This document shows, one piece after another, positions 13,099-20,553 of a DNA stretch of 26,052 nucleotides. The notes beneath the pieces were generated by a model. That model ran no database searches, was not told the origin of the DNA, and worked only from the letters and a program-made list of their open reading frames with translations. This DNA comes from a virus: the IMG/VR virus record IMGVR_UViG_3300025147_000038, positions 1 to 26,052 of that record. The stretch is one strand, 5' to 3'. Both the position numbers and the translations under genes were made by a program. Position 1 is the first letter of the stretch; every line of letters starts with the position of its first letter.

Positions 13099-13314
13099 CT
13101 ATTCGTCATCGTCTGGTATTTCAATTTCTCCACATACGGCAATTAATTTACCATTTAAAAGTATATCTCTACTGTTTATTGAATCGTTATTACATGATAT
13201 TTCTATCTCCATTTCAATTGCTTTTTTCTGTCTTTCAAGTTCTTTTTTTTCCTCTTCTATTGCTTTTTTAAAGTGGCTCATATCTAGTGGTGGAAAATAG
13301 TCTGATAATCTCAT
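13099..13314 (-). CDS. Small coiled-coil protein, 71 aa
   Basis: ATG overlaps the stop of the upstream gene (TAATG) and AAGGAGGACAAAT precedes it. Residues about 13-38 form a strongly charged helix (HFKKAIEEEKKELERQKKAIEMEIE) likely to be a coiled coil; the C-terminal part is a short beta-rich acidic end (KLIAVCGEIEIPDDDE). No family recognised. Confidence 0.6.
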   Translation of the reverse strand: MRLSDYFPPLDMSHFKKAIEEEKKELERQKKAIEMEIEISCNNDSINSRDILLNGKLIAVCGEIEIPDDDE

Positions 13315-13493
13315 TATTTGTCCTCCTTATATATTTGTTCGTAGTATAATTTAGCATCATTAGCTGTCACATTAGATAACGACTTAATTATTTCATCTGG
13401 ATTTCTAAAATCAATATATTCCCCATTAAATAAAATATCTAATTGCTCTTGCGTTAATGCTTTGCTAAAATTTGGTGGAAACGAATAACTCAT
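13314..13493 (-). CDS. Hypothetical protein, 59 aa
   Basis: ATG at 13493 with GGGAGGTAAAAAA upstream; TAA at 13314-13316 overlaps the next ATG by one base. The product (MSYSFPPNFSKALTQEQLDI...) is helical with a middle GEYIDFRNPDEIIKSL and an alpha-helical end rich in Tyr. It is tightly packed between the DUF3846 gene and the coiled-coil gene, so it belongs to the same operon. Function unknown. Confidence 0.65.
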   Translation of the reverse strand: MSYSFPPNFSKALTQEQLDILFNGEYIDFRNPDEIIKSLSNVTANDAKLYYEQIYKEDK

Positions 13494-13508
13494 TTTTTTA
13501 CCTCCCTC

Positions 13509-13946
13509 CTAAAATTCAAGTTCATAAGAGCTTGATTGTTCTTCTTTGATTAATTGTTTTCCTTCTGATGAAGAAACACTGTAATCCTCTATGTATTCTC
13601 TTTCTTGGAAACGCTCTGTATATTTAGTTATTTCAGAATCTGTTAATGAACGGAAATCTGCATTTTTAAAATCATCACCGACGATTAAGAAGGTTCCATA
13701 TACACAGTCAAATTTCTTTTTATCCTCATCTGGATATACATCATTAAGATATAGGTCACGATTTGGGATTGAGTAGAATTTACCTTCTTCATTTATGATT
13801 ATAACGGCTTCATCATCCCCAATATTCATACACTCGATTCTACCTCCAACTATGTGTTGTTTAGCTTCTAAGGTATTCTCAATAGTAACAACTTGTGGAG
13901 CTTTATCTTGTTCTACGATTAATACTGTAATTTCGTTTTCTATCAT
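13509..13946 (-). CDS. DUF3846 domain protein
   Basis: 145 aa, ATG with AGGAGGTGTTTAAAAA upstream, overlapping the HTH gene's stop (ATGA). The N-terminal ~110 residues match the DUF3846 pattern I know from phages and conjugative elements: ITVLIVEQDKAPQVVTIENTLEA, then IVGGRIE, IIINEEGK, IPNRDLY, and a later GTFLIVGDDF...SLTDSEITKY. The domain is common next to regulators on mobile elements of Bacillota; its biochemical role is not established. The C-terminal tail (about 115-145) is Ser/Glu-rich and unique. Confidence 0.8.
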   Translation of the reverse strand: MIENEITVLIVEQDKAPQVVTIENTLEAKQHIVGGRIECMNIGDDEAVIIINEEGKFYSIPNRDLYLNDVYPDEDKKKFDCVYGTFLIVGDDFKNADFRSLTDSEITKYTERFQEREYIEDYSVSSSEGKQLIKEEQSSSYELEF

Positions 13947-14167
13947 TTTTTAAACACCTCCTCATTGCGTCTTATTTCTAACAGCTCTTGAACTTCTAAT
14001 CTGGTTTCTTCCCATTTAATGCGAAATGATGGTAACCATTCTTTATAAGCTTTTCGGTATCTCAATACTGTCCTAACTGACAATCCAGTCTCAGTTTCAA
14101 TTTGTTTATTGGACATTTTAGCGTCAAATAATTGGAACATATCATATAAGCAAGTTATTTTTGTCAT
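13943..14167 (-). CDS. Small helix-turn-helix DNA-binding protein, 74 aa
   Basis: ATG with AGGAGGTAAAAAAACA upstream. Helix-turn-helix at about residues 16-40 (AKMSNKQIETETGLSVRTVLRYRKAYKE), resembling resolvase/homeodomain-like HTHs. The C-terminal part is a charged helix (EETRLEVQELLEIRRNEEVFKK). It lies directly downstream of the 10-bp-phased TGTTTAC array, which makes it a candidate for the protein that binds it, as autoregulator or initiator helper. This link is inference. Confidence 0.7.
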   Translation of the reverse strand: MTKITCLYDMFQLFDAKMSNKQIETETGLSVRTVLRYRKAYKEWLPSFRIKWEETRLEVQELLEIRRNEEVFKK

Positions 14168-14192
14168 TGTTTTTTTACCTCCTTTATTTTAT

Positions 14193-14293
14193 TGTTTAAA
14201 TTTGTTTACATTTAGTTATGTTTGTTTACTCATGTATACACATGTTTACGTATGTTTACAGATGTTTATTTGTTTGAATGTTTACTTGTTTAA
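14193..14293. repeat. Phased TGTTTAC iteron-like array
   Basis: TGTTTAC-like words start at 14193 (TGTTTAA), 14203, 14213 (degenerate TAGTTAT), 14223, 14233 (TGTATAC), 14243, 14253 and 14263 (TGTTTAT), exactly 10 bp apart, then at 14271, 14279 and 14287 with 8-bp spacing. Ten-bp spacing puts the words on one face of the helix. This is the pattern of iterons or operator arrays. It lies between a terminator and the HTH gene. Confidence 0.65.
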
Positions 14294-14318
14294 TTATATT
14301 TTAGATTTGGATTAAATA

Positions 14319-14345
14319 TAAAAAAAAAGAGCCCTACGGCTCTTA
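14319..14345 (-). terminator. Intrinsic terminator, minus strand
   Basis: Minus-strand AAGAGCC-GTAG-GGCTCTT followed by eight T. It follows the 60-aa gene and separates it from the iteron array and HTH operon. Confidence 0.85.
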
Positions 14346-14356
14346 TTTGTATTCTT

Positions 14357-14539
14357 TTAAATTGACTGAAATATTACGTTATATTGTATTTTATCTTGAA
14401 TTAAGATAAGTAATTTAAGTGTTGTTACATTGTAGATAATTATTGTTACATCTGTTCTTCTTGCCTCTTCATTATACTCAAAAACGATATACCCCTCATT
14501 TGCACAATCTTTTAGGTTTTTTATAATTTCATTACTCAT
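14357..14539 (-). CDS. Hypothetical protein, 60 aa
   Basis: ATG with AAAGGAGGCAATATAAA upstream, one base after the upstream gene ends. An N-terminal helix (NEIIKNLKDCANEG) is followed by beta-rich sequence (YIVFEYNEEARRTDVTIIIYNV) and a hydrophobic end. No family recognised. It is closed by a strong terminator. Confidence 0.55.
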   Translation of the reverse strand: MSNEIIKNLKDCANEGYIVFEYNEEARRTDVTIIIYNVTTLKLLILIQDKIQYNVIFQSI

Positions 14540-14540
14540 T

Positions 14541-14942
14541 TTATATTGCCTCCTTTAATTTGTTTTGTTTTTGGATTCGTCTCAAATCGCATACATGATT
14601 TTTACTCATGCCAGTAATTGCTATAACATCAATATTTTTAAGTGTTTTTAACATGTTCATGGCTCTTAAATCTTCTTCCTCTGAATAACGTGCAGTGTAA
14701 GTTTTCTTTATTCTATTGAATTCGAAATGCCTCTGCATGTAGATATCTATTGCTCTATTTACAGCATCTGTTGTAGATAACTTCATTCTTTTAAGTTGAT
14801 ATTCTAAGCTATCACCATCGAATTTATCGTATAGCTCATCACATATTGCAGCACATATAACATCTCGGTTATAATTATTGGTTTTAATAATTGCCCTTTC
14901 TACAATCTGTCTTGTACCTCTTGTTATTGAATCAATTCTCAT
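14541..14942 (-). CDS. Hypothetical protein with C-terminal helix-turn-helix-like segment, 133 aa
   Basis: ATG with AAAAGGAGTGATTAACT upstream. Mostly helical; the C-terminal third contains TLKNIDVIAITGMSKNHVCDLRRIQKQNKL, which reads as a helix-turn-helix, and the protein as a whole has the size of phage late-gene or copy-control regulators (RinA/ArpU size class), though I cannot assign it to either. It heads a two-gene unit closed by the terminator at 14319-14345. Confidence 0.55.
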   Translation of the reverse strand: MRIDSITRGTRQIVERAIIKTNNYNRDVICAAICDELYDKFDGDSLEYQLKRMKLSTTDAVNRAIDIYMQRHFEFNRIKKTYTARYSEEEDLRAMNMLKTLKNIDVIAITGMSKNHVCDLRRIQKQNKLKEAI

Positions 14943-15004
14943 AGTTAATCACTCCTTTTAATTTATTTGTTATTGTTAATATACAGTCGTAAATATAAAA
15001 AAAC

Positions 15005-15031
15005 ATAAAAAAAGAGCCTTACCAACTCTTT
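15005..15031 (-). terminator. Intrinsic terminator, minus strand
   Basis: Minus-strand AAAGAG / CTCTTT with an inner loop of nine bases, then seven T. It follows the 235-aa gene. Confidence 0.7.
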
Positions 15032-15047
15032 TATTTTTAGAGGCTAT

Positions 15048-15755
15048 TTATTTATTGTTTTCATCATCATACAGCCATCTGATTGTATTATTGGATACAT
15101 AGCCATCTATTGATTGTAGCCACGCTGGAAGGAGCTCTTGCTTGTTTATTGTGTAGTTATATAGGTCTTTTTTAAATTGAGTCATACCTTCTTCATTCAT
15201 CAAATATAGACCGAAATCATAAGCTTGTGTTTTACAGTTTAATTGGTATCCAAGGACTCCATTTTCTTTAAGTCTGTATGTTTTTTGCACTGTTGTGCTG
15301 TCATGGTGGCTGGATAAGCTAACAAGGAATGAACTACTATCACTACATATTTGGATGTTGAGAGCATCACCACCGAATTTCTTAGCTTTAAGTACTTTAC
15401 GATGTAATGTAAATAATCCAGCATTACCATATTTAAATATTCCATTAGCAAAATAGCTACTTGCTTTTCTTACTTCAACCTCTAAGGCAATACTACATGT
15501 ATTGCCAATATTAAGGATACTTCCATCATTTAAGAATGTTTCAACTCTGTTAGGTTCTAAAATTAAATTTGGATGTAGCTCTAATCCATTAAACATTGAA
15601 GCAAATATCTTAATGAAGTTTTCAGATATTTTATACATGCTTGGTTGGTCAAAATCTGATACTATTCTTTGTCCTTTTAGACATCTGTTTATGTAGTTAG
15701 TTACCTTTTGTTTTTCTTCCTCCATTTCTATTGTATTTAATATTTCATTTTGCAT
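15048..15755 (-). CDS. Hypothetical protein, 235 aa, encoded after the primase
   Basis: ATG with AAAAGGAGACTGAAAAAA upstream. A charged N-terminal helix (EMEEEKQKVTNYINRCLKG) precedes a long mixed beta/alpha region with strand-like stretches (NLILEPNRVETFLNDGSILNIG, CSIALEVEVRKASSYF) and a C-terminal segment WLQSIDGYVSNNTIRWLYDDE. No catalytic motif or family is recognised. Its place directly downstream of the primase suggests a replication or copy-control role, but this is only positional. Confidence 0.55.
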   Translation of the reverse strand: MQNEILNTIEMEEEKQKVTNYINRCLKGQRIVSDFDQPSMYKISENFIKIFASMFNGLELHPNLILEPNRVETFLNDGSILNIGNTCSIALEVEVRKASSYFANGIFKYGNAGLFTLHRKVLKAKKFGGDALNIQICSDSSSFLVSLSSHHDSTTVQKTYRLKENGVLGYQLNCKTQAYDFGLYLMNEEGMTQFKKDLYNYTINKQELLPAWLQSIDGYVSNNTIRWLYDDENNK

Positions 15756-15825
15756 TTTTTTCAGTCTCCTTTTATTTGTGTTTAATTTTTTACTTTTTTA
15801 AATGTTTGTTTTTATACTTTTAAAA

Positions 15826-17244
15826 TTATAAGGCAGTGATTTTCTTAGCATATCTACTAACTGTTTTAGCACTTATTTTTAATCTACCAGCTATGTCACT
15901 ATATGTAAGCTTGTCCATTAATAACAGTTTAATTTGAGCTACTGTGTTAGCTTCACGCTCTATCTTGTCAGTTTTGTTATTGGCTTTTCGTTTTTCACAT
16001 GTATTTTTATCTCTAAGTTGTTTTCTTGTTAATTTTTCTGGGTCTTCCATTAATTGTTTCATATGTTTTTGTTCTGATGGTGTAATATCTAATAGCTTTA
16101 CGATTTTTTCATTTTTATATCTATAATGGCTATATTCTCCACAAGTTAAGAACTTTTCATAATTCTTTGCTGCTGATGTTAATAATCCTTCAATTTCAGA
16201 ATCTGGTAATGGTTCGTCTAATAACTCGTTTGTATCATAAAGGATGTTAGCTAATTCATCGGCTGTGCTACCTAAGTAACATAGAGTTACACTCATTAAG
16301 TGTAAGTATTTGTTACGGCAGTTACAGTCACCCAAATTGTAATTTCTAAGTTCAAATAGCTTGTTTAGGTCATCGATTCTGTCTTTAAGTATTTTAGTAT
16401 CTTTGCCAGCTACATTAGCTACAAATGAATATAGGTTAGTTTGTTTTACTTTTTTAACTTGGATTTTTTCATTTTTCTTTGATACGTATTTTTCTTTTTT
16501 CTCGAAACCAAGCTTAGTAGCTAAATCGGAAAAGTTAATTTTATTGGATTCATTTAAATATAGGATTTTTGCAGTATTTCCAGTTTTATTGTTTACTGAA
16601 CTCATCATCCTAAAGATTCTTGAAAAATCTGTGCAAGCAGTGTCTGCATTAAATTGAGGTTTGTACAAATCTATAAGTTTTTGTAATAATTTTTTATATA
16701 GAACTTTTATGTATTTATTTTGAAGAGCTATGTTGTTTTCTAAGTTGAAAACTATGTAGTAACCATTGCCAGAGTAACATATTGCAGTAGGTTCAATACC
16801 TAAATTTTTAACGGTAAAGTCAAATATTTCTGTTTTTGCTTGCTCTGGGTCTTGTCCATACCAATCCAAGTCTAATACTATGTTTTTAATACCATAAGCG
16901 TTATCTTGTAATCTTCTATAAGCATAAAAATTAGCTATGCTCATATATAGACTGTATCCATAAGTAATGCTGTTTTTAATTATGTTTTGCATCATGTAAT
17001 CTGTGATGTTTTCTTTTTTATAAGAAAGGGTTAATACTTCTGGGATAGGTTTTCCGTTTTTATCTATTTTTTCTGATGGCTTGATGAGAACGAAACATAT
17101 AATTTTTTCTGATTTTGTTAATTCGTGAAATAATTTATATTGTACTTTGTAATCTTCATTGTCTAATGTTATTAAGTTATTTTCTACTTCAAATATGTCT
17201 TTAATTTCATCAAATTTTAATGCTTTTAATGCTAAATTAGTCAT
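15826..17244 (-). CDS. Replication primase of the archaeo-eukaryotic primase superfamily, with C-terminal HTH
   Basis: 472 aa from ATG 17244, chosen because AAGGAGGTT lies 7-8 nt upstream. The catalytic core shows IVLDLDWYG (Asp125, Asp127), SGNGYYIVF (158-166) and DTACTDFSRIFRMMSSVNNKTG (Asp201, Arg209, Arg212), in the order of AEP/PrimPol-type primases of plasmids and phages. A PriCT-like helical region follows, then a basic segment and a C-terminal helix-turn-helix (KLTYSDIAGRLKISAKTVSRYAKK, about 447-470) that may bind the origin. It probably primes replication of the extrachromosomal genome. It is divergent from parA, with a 450-bp AT-rich region between. Confidence 0.85.
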   Translation of the reverse strand: MTNLALKALKFDEIKDIFEVENNLITLDNEDYKVQYKLFHELTKSEKIICFVLIKPSEKIDKNGKPIPEVLTLSYKKENITDYMMQNIIKNSITYGYSLYMSIANFYAYRRLQDNAYGIKNIVLDLDWYGQDPEQAKTEIFDFTVKNLGIEPTAICYSGNGYYIVFNLENNIALQNKYIKVLYKKLLQKLIDLYKPQFNADTACTDFSRIFRMMSSVNNKTGNTAKILYLNESNKINFSDLATKLGFEKKEKYVSKKNEKIQVKKVKQTNLYSFVANVAGKDTKILKDRIDDLNKLFELRNYNLGDCNCRNKYLHLMSVTLCYLGSTADELANILYDTNELLDEPLPDSEIEGLLTSAAKNYEKFLTCGEYSHYRYKNEKIVKLLDITPSEQKHMKQLMEDPEKLTRKQLRDKNTCEKRKANNKTDKIEREANTVAQIKLLLMDKLTYSDIAGRLKISAKTVSRYAKKITAL

Positions 17245-17364
17245 AAAAAAAACCTCCTTTATCAAATTAATTAAATTAATGGTTAGACATAAGTCATCAC
17301 AATAATTAATCGATTTGATAAGAAGATTTACGTTAAATCATATACATATAAACACTCTAAGTTA

Positions 17365-17393
17365 TTGACTTAGAACTTATTATAGTATATAAT
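17365..17393 (+). promoter_or_regulatory. Strong vegetative-type promoter reading towards parA
   Basis: TTGACT (17365-17370), exact 17-bp spacer, TATAAT (17388-17393). The -35 lies in an inverted repeat CTAAGT-TATTG-ACTTAG, a possible operator. The nearest plus-strand gene is parA, 300 bp further on, with terminators between. Confidence 0.75.
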
Positions 17394-17399
17394 TCTCTT

Positions 17400-17487
17400 A
17401 TCGGATATAAATCAATTAGTTTTTTTGCAGAAAACTAAATGTCTCAGCAAGAATTGGGTACCAACCAGTTCTTGTTTTTATTTTTTG
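17400..17487 (+). ncRNA. Short leader RNA with two hairpins and an intrinsic terminator
   Basis: Two stems follow the promoter: TTAGTTTT / AAAACTAA (17416-17423/17431-17438, 7-nt loop) and the terminator CAAGAATTGG / CCAGTTCTTG (17448-17457/17465-17474, one T.G pair) with TTTTTATTTTTT after it. The predicted product is about 80 nt. It may be an attenuated parA leader or a small regulator of replication or partition. Confidence 0.55.
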
Positions 17488-17550
17488 TATAGGTATTTTT
17501 GTTATTATTTTTGTACTTGTTTAAAAGTATACTTCATATTCCAATATCTT

Positions 17551-17634
17551 ACCAGTTTTTTTTGCCTAACCAGTTCTTTTATATACTATACTAGCATACT
17601 CAGAAAAATATAAGAACTTTTTTATTTTTTTATG
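17551..17634 (+). terminator. Second terminator-like hairpin and ACCAGTT repeats upstream of parA
   Basis: AGTTCTTTTATAT (from 17572) pairs with ATATAAGAACT (to 17617) leaving a 2-nt bulge and a ~22-nt loop, followed by TTTTTTATTTTTTT. ACCAGTT stands at 17551 and 17569, matching the copy at 17464 that forms the first terminator. The words could be binding sites of the RHH partner protein. Confidence 0.45.
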
Positions 17635-17695
17635 TTTAATTGTTTACTTTTTTAATTTTTTAATGTATAATTAATATAGAAGGGTGGTGGTTTAG

Positions 17696-18424
17696 ATGAT
17701 AATTAATGTTTATACGGCAAAAGGTGGCTCTGGTAAAACTACAATATGTCATAATTTAGCTTACTTATTAGCATCTAAAAATAAAAGAGTGTTAGCTATT
17801 GATTGTGATGCACAAGCCAGTTTAACGACTTGTTTTGGGATTGATAATGTAGATTACACGTTTGCTGATGCTTTATTCAATAAAAGTATAGCTATAGAGG
17901 ATACTATTTTAGAAATAACTAAAAATATTTTTTTATTGCCAAGTAGTTACGCATTGTCATTGATTGATATACATTTTAATAATACACGGAAAGATAGACA
18001 GCTGCTGTCTAAAAAATTCTTGAAGAAAATTGAGAGCAATTTTGATTTTATATTAATTGATAATGCTCCATCTATAAGCATATTACAGCTTAATAACCTC
18101 ATTGCTTGTGATATGTTAATTAGCCCTATTGAGCCATCATATCTGTCTTATAAGACTTTAGAGACTACTAAAATCATCCTCGATGAACTTAATTTAAAAA
18201 CAAAACCTTACATAATTCTTAATAAATATAACGATAGAATTAATGATAATAAGGATATATATAAGTTAGCTGAAAATGATTATGATGTATTGGGTACTGT
18301 CTCCCAGAGCGTCAATGTATCTAAGATATATACTGGATTGCCTATTGTTATGCAGATGCCTAACGCCAAACAGAGCCAAGAATTACAACAAATATGCAAA
18401 GAACTAATAGAGAGGATGGGATAA
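17696..18424 (+). CDS. parA: ParA-family partition ATPase
   Basis: 242 aa. Deviant Walker A KGGSGKTT (residues 9-16), Walker A' DCDAQAS (36-42) and Walker B FILIDNAPS identify a ParA/Soj-type ATPase without an N-terminal HTH (the short, type Ib-like form). It would segregate plasmid copies by moving partner-DNA complexes over the nucleoid. ATG follows GGGTGGTGGTTTAG. The partner gene starts one base after its stop. Together with the resolvase and primase it indicates maintenance as a low-copy plasmid. It is one of only two plus-strand genes, placed between the tail operon and the primase. Confidence 0.93.
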   Translation: MIINVYTAKGGSGKTTICHNLAYLLASKNKRVLAIDCDAQASLTTCFGIDNVDYTFADALFNKSIAIEDTILEITKNIFLLPSSYALSLIDIHFNNTRKDRQLLSKKFLKKIESNFDFILIDNAPSISILQLNNLIACDMLISPIEPSYLSYKTLETTKIILDELNLKTKPYIILNKYNDRINDNKDIYKLAENDYDVLGTVSQSVNVSKIYTGLPIVMQMPNAKQSQELQQICKELIERMG

Positions 18425-18425
18425 A

Positions 18426-18713
18426 ATGAAAGAGAAATTATCGTTAAGTAATTATATAACTAATACCGAAAAAGTAGAGAATAAGAAGATTAAGGGGCTA
18501 TCCAAAACATTATTAATAGACGATACGTTTGACGCAAAAGGTCAAAAAAGACAAACATATTTCTTGAAGCAAGTACATATCAAAATGATTAAGGATATAG
18601 CTTATCATGCTGATACACCTAAGTCGGAATTAATGCAAAAAATCATAGAAATGTATACAAAAGAGCATTATGAAGAAATCTACAACGTAGCTATTAAAAA
18701 ATATCCTTTATAG
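18426..18713 (+). CDS. Ribbon-helix-helix partition partner of ParA
   Basis: 95 aa. A flexible basic N-terminus (about 1-37) is followed by RQTYFLKQVHIKMIKDIAYH and a second helix KSELMQKIIEMYTKEHY, the strand-helix-helix pattern of RHH (CopG/ParG/omega-like) proteins. In type Ib partition systems such proteins bind the centromere and stimulate ParA through their N-terminal arm, and often repress the operon. It is translationally coupled to parA and closed by a terminator. The assignment rests on this context plus the fold pattern. Confidence 0.75.
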   Translation: MKEKLSLSNYITNTEKVENKKIKGLSKTLLIDDTFDAKGQKRQTYFLKQVHIKMIKDIAYHADTPKSELMQKIIEMYTKEHYEEIYNVAIKKYPL

Positions 18714-18770
18714 GTTTTAGGAATAGGAATAGGGAAAGAGAAGGTAACATGACTTTGAACTAAAGTTAAA

Positions 18771-18797
18771 AGAGGGCTTTTTAGGGCTCTCTTTTTG
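18771..18797 (+). terminator. Bidirectional terminator between parA operon and tail operon
   Basis: AGAGGGC (18771-18777) pairs with GCTCTCT (18786-18792), with one G.T pair, and five T follow on the plus strand. On the minus strand four T follow, so it may end the converging tail operon as well. Confidence 0.75.
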
Positions 18798-18803
18798 TGT
18801 TTA

Positions 18804-20540
18804 TTATCTTGGCTCTCCTACATCGCTAAATGGTGCGTCGTTAATTAGCTGGAACCATAACTGCTCATAATTATAATCTAAATGGTCATATAATAACATC
18901 ATTCTATTGTATCCAACATGACAACTTTGGTCTACACTATCAGTATAGTTAACTTGAAAATATAGATAGTAAGCATTAGCTCCGTGTGTACTATCATAGC
19001 CCATACTCTGCTTAGATAGATATGTAAAAGTAATCATGCCACCAGAGCCATTATCTTTCGCATATGGTATATGTAAATATGATAATTGTACTTTTAAGCC
19101 AGTTTCAACCATTGGTAAATCATATTCATAACACTTTATATACATCTGTACTGGTCTGGACGCATATGGATAATCCTTAACTATGGTACATGTAAAGTTA
19201 AACATTGCACGTCTGCCATCCAATATTATAAGGCTTGCATTATAATAATTTTCAGTTGTTTTCATCTCTCCAATAAATCCAAATTGTATTAGTCTATAAG
19301 ATATATAATTATTGTTAATTATTGTTCCGCCTCCATTGTCTGTTGTTGGAGTATCTGTCACTGGTGTATATCCAGTGTCAATAACGGTATCTGGCGTATT
19401 TACATATGGAGTTGTTTTGTCTATATCTTTTGTATCTGTATATGTTTCATTTGGGTTGTTTACTATCTCATCAAATACGTCACTATCAGATATGCCTAAA
19501 TCTCCAAATTCAAGGGTATACTCTATTTCTGATGTCTCTCCATTGTAAAAATATAGGACTCCAAGGATTCTATAATATTCTCTTATCCTTAAACTATTAT
19601 TATTAATAGTTACTAAATCTCCATTCTTATATGTAACGTTTAACACATATTCATCAGTGCTATTTACGGCATTATTTCGAATATCAAAGCTCATGAGTTT
19701 AGATATGTTATGCAAAGGATACTCTTCGGCTGCAATGGAATTAAGCTTCTCAAAATAAACAGCATCTGCTACAACTTGCTTTTCACTATTTGATATATTA
19801 GTCTCAACATATAACTCACGTCTATTTATCCCAGTATTAAAGTTATTACTGGTTGCTGGATATGTTGAATAATGAGTATGTTCCGTGTCTGTACTTATTA
19901 TATGTGTACAGTATTCGCTGGCATCTACCTCATAATTAGTCGTTATAATATCGTATTTATCATCGGAGAATATAACGTCTAATTTTCTATTTTCACCAGC
20001 TTTAAACCTAAAAACAAATTGATTGCTACTATTTAATGTTATCTCATAACTACAATTACACTCTAAACATATATTTTTTATTACTGCAGCTAATGTTTTT
20101 CCAGTTATCTGTTTGTTAATGGCTTGTGAAAATGATGAGTTTACTTCGTAGATAAAATTGCTTATCTTTCTATTTGGATTTTTAGGGTTAATTATGTTCT
20201 CAATTAAGAGCTCATTAGTCACTGCAGATAATGCTCCATTTTTACGGACTGTTGGATATACTATTCTACGTTGTAACATACTCTCCAACATAACACCCTT
20301 AAATTCTATGTACTGCTCTTTCTCGTCATCCTTTATATATATTGAGTTAACGATACCAGTTTTAGTACCTTCCGTGTTTTGGATGTAATAGTCTTGTTTT
20401 ATTTTGCCTTTATAATCGATGGATAATTTTATTATAAAATCTCCACCAGTCTCACTTAAATATAACTCATGCCATGACATTTCATCATATTCTGTTATTT
20501 CCAATTTCTTCTTTAATGTTGCGTCATAAATTATGAACAT
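18804..20540 (-). CDS. Gp37-like tail protein (Tal-like) with probable receptor-binding C-terminus
   Basis: 578 aa, ATG with AAGGAGGTTTTAAT upstream. The first ~350 residues match the Siphovirus Gp37-like family of tail-tip/baseplate proteins (LEITEYDEMSWHELYLSETGGDFIIKL, EFKGVMLESMLQRRIVYPT, GKTLAAVIKNICLECN, RRELYVET). A low-complexity Thr/Asp/Pro linker follows (about 355-405), then a beta-rich C-terminal region (about 410-578) rich in Tyr, typical of receptor-binding domains. No separate fibre gene follows: the par operon begins directly downstream. So this protein may carry both the tip hub and host recognition. The second role is inference. Confidence 0.8.
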   Translation of the reverse strand: MFIIYDATLKKKLEITEYDEMSWHELYLSETGGDFIIKLSIDYKGKIKQDYYIQNTEGTKTGIVNSIYIKDDEKEQYIEFKGVMLESMLQRRIVYPTVRKNGALSAVTNELLIENIINPKNPNRKISNFIYEVNSSFSQAINKQITGKTLAAVIKNICLECNCSYEITLNSSNQFVFRFKAGENRKLDVIFSDDKYDIITTNYEVDASEYCTHIISTDTEHTHYSTYPATSNNFNTGINRRELYVETNISNSEKQVVADAVYFEKLNSIAAEEYPLHNISKLMSFDIRNNAVNSTDEYVLNVTYKNGDLVTINNNSLRIREYYRILGVLYFYNGETSEIEYTLEFGDLGISDSDVFDEIVNNPNETYTDTKDIDKTTPYVNTPDTVIDTGYTPVTDTPTTDNGGGTIINNNYISYRLIQFGFIGEMKTTENYYNASLIILDGRRAMFNFTCTIVKDYPYASRPVQMYIKCYEYDLPMVETGLKVQLSYLHIPYAKDNGSGGMITFTYLSKQSMGYDSTHGANAYYLYFQVNYTDSVDQSCHVGYNRMMLLYDHLDYNYEQLWFQLINDAPFSDVGEPR

Positions 20541-20553
20541 ATTAAAACCTCCT

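Larger units (their letters stand above)
17245..17695. other. Divergent primase/parA intergenic region; candidate origin and centromere
   Basis: Very AT-rich. Inverted repeats: TTATCAAAT (17259-17267) with ATTTGATAA (17314-17322) and GATTTA-CGT-TAAATC (about 17325-17339), both next to the primase start. A plus-strand promoter (17365-17393), two terminator-like hairpins, and three ACCAGTT words (17464, 17551, 17569) precede parA. Origins and par sites commonly lie in such divergent regions; that is inference here. Confidence 0.5.

Noticed and set aside
13562-13580. CTGATGA...GAAAC, resembling part of a hammerhead ribozyme core
   Set aside because: It lies in the DUF3846 coding sequence and lacks the required stems.
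14193-14293. CRISPR array
   Set aside because: Repeat unit is 7 bp at 10-bp spacing with no unique spacers and no cas genes.
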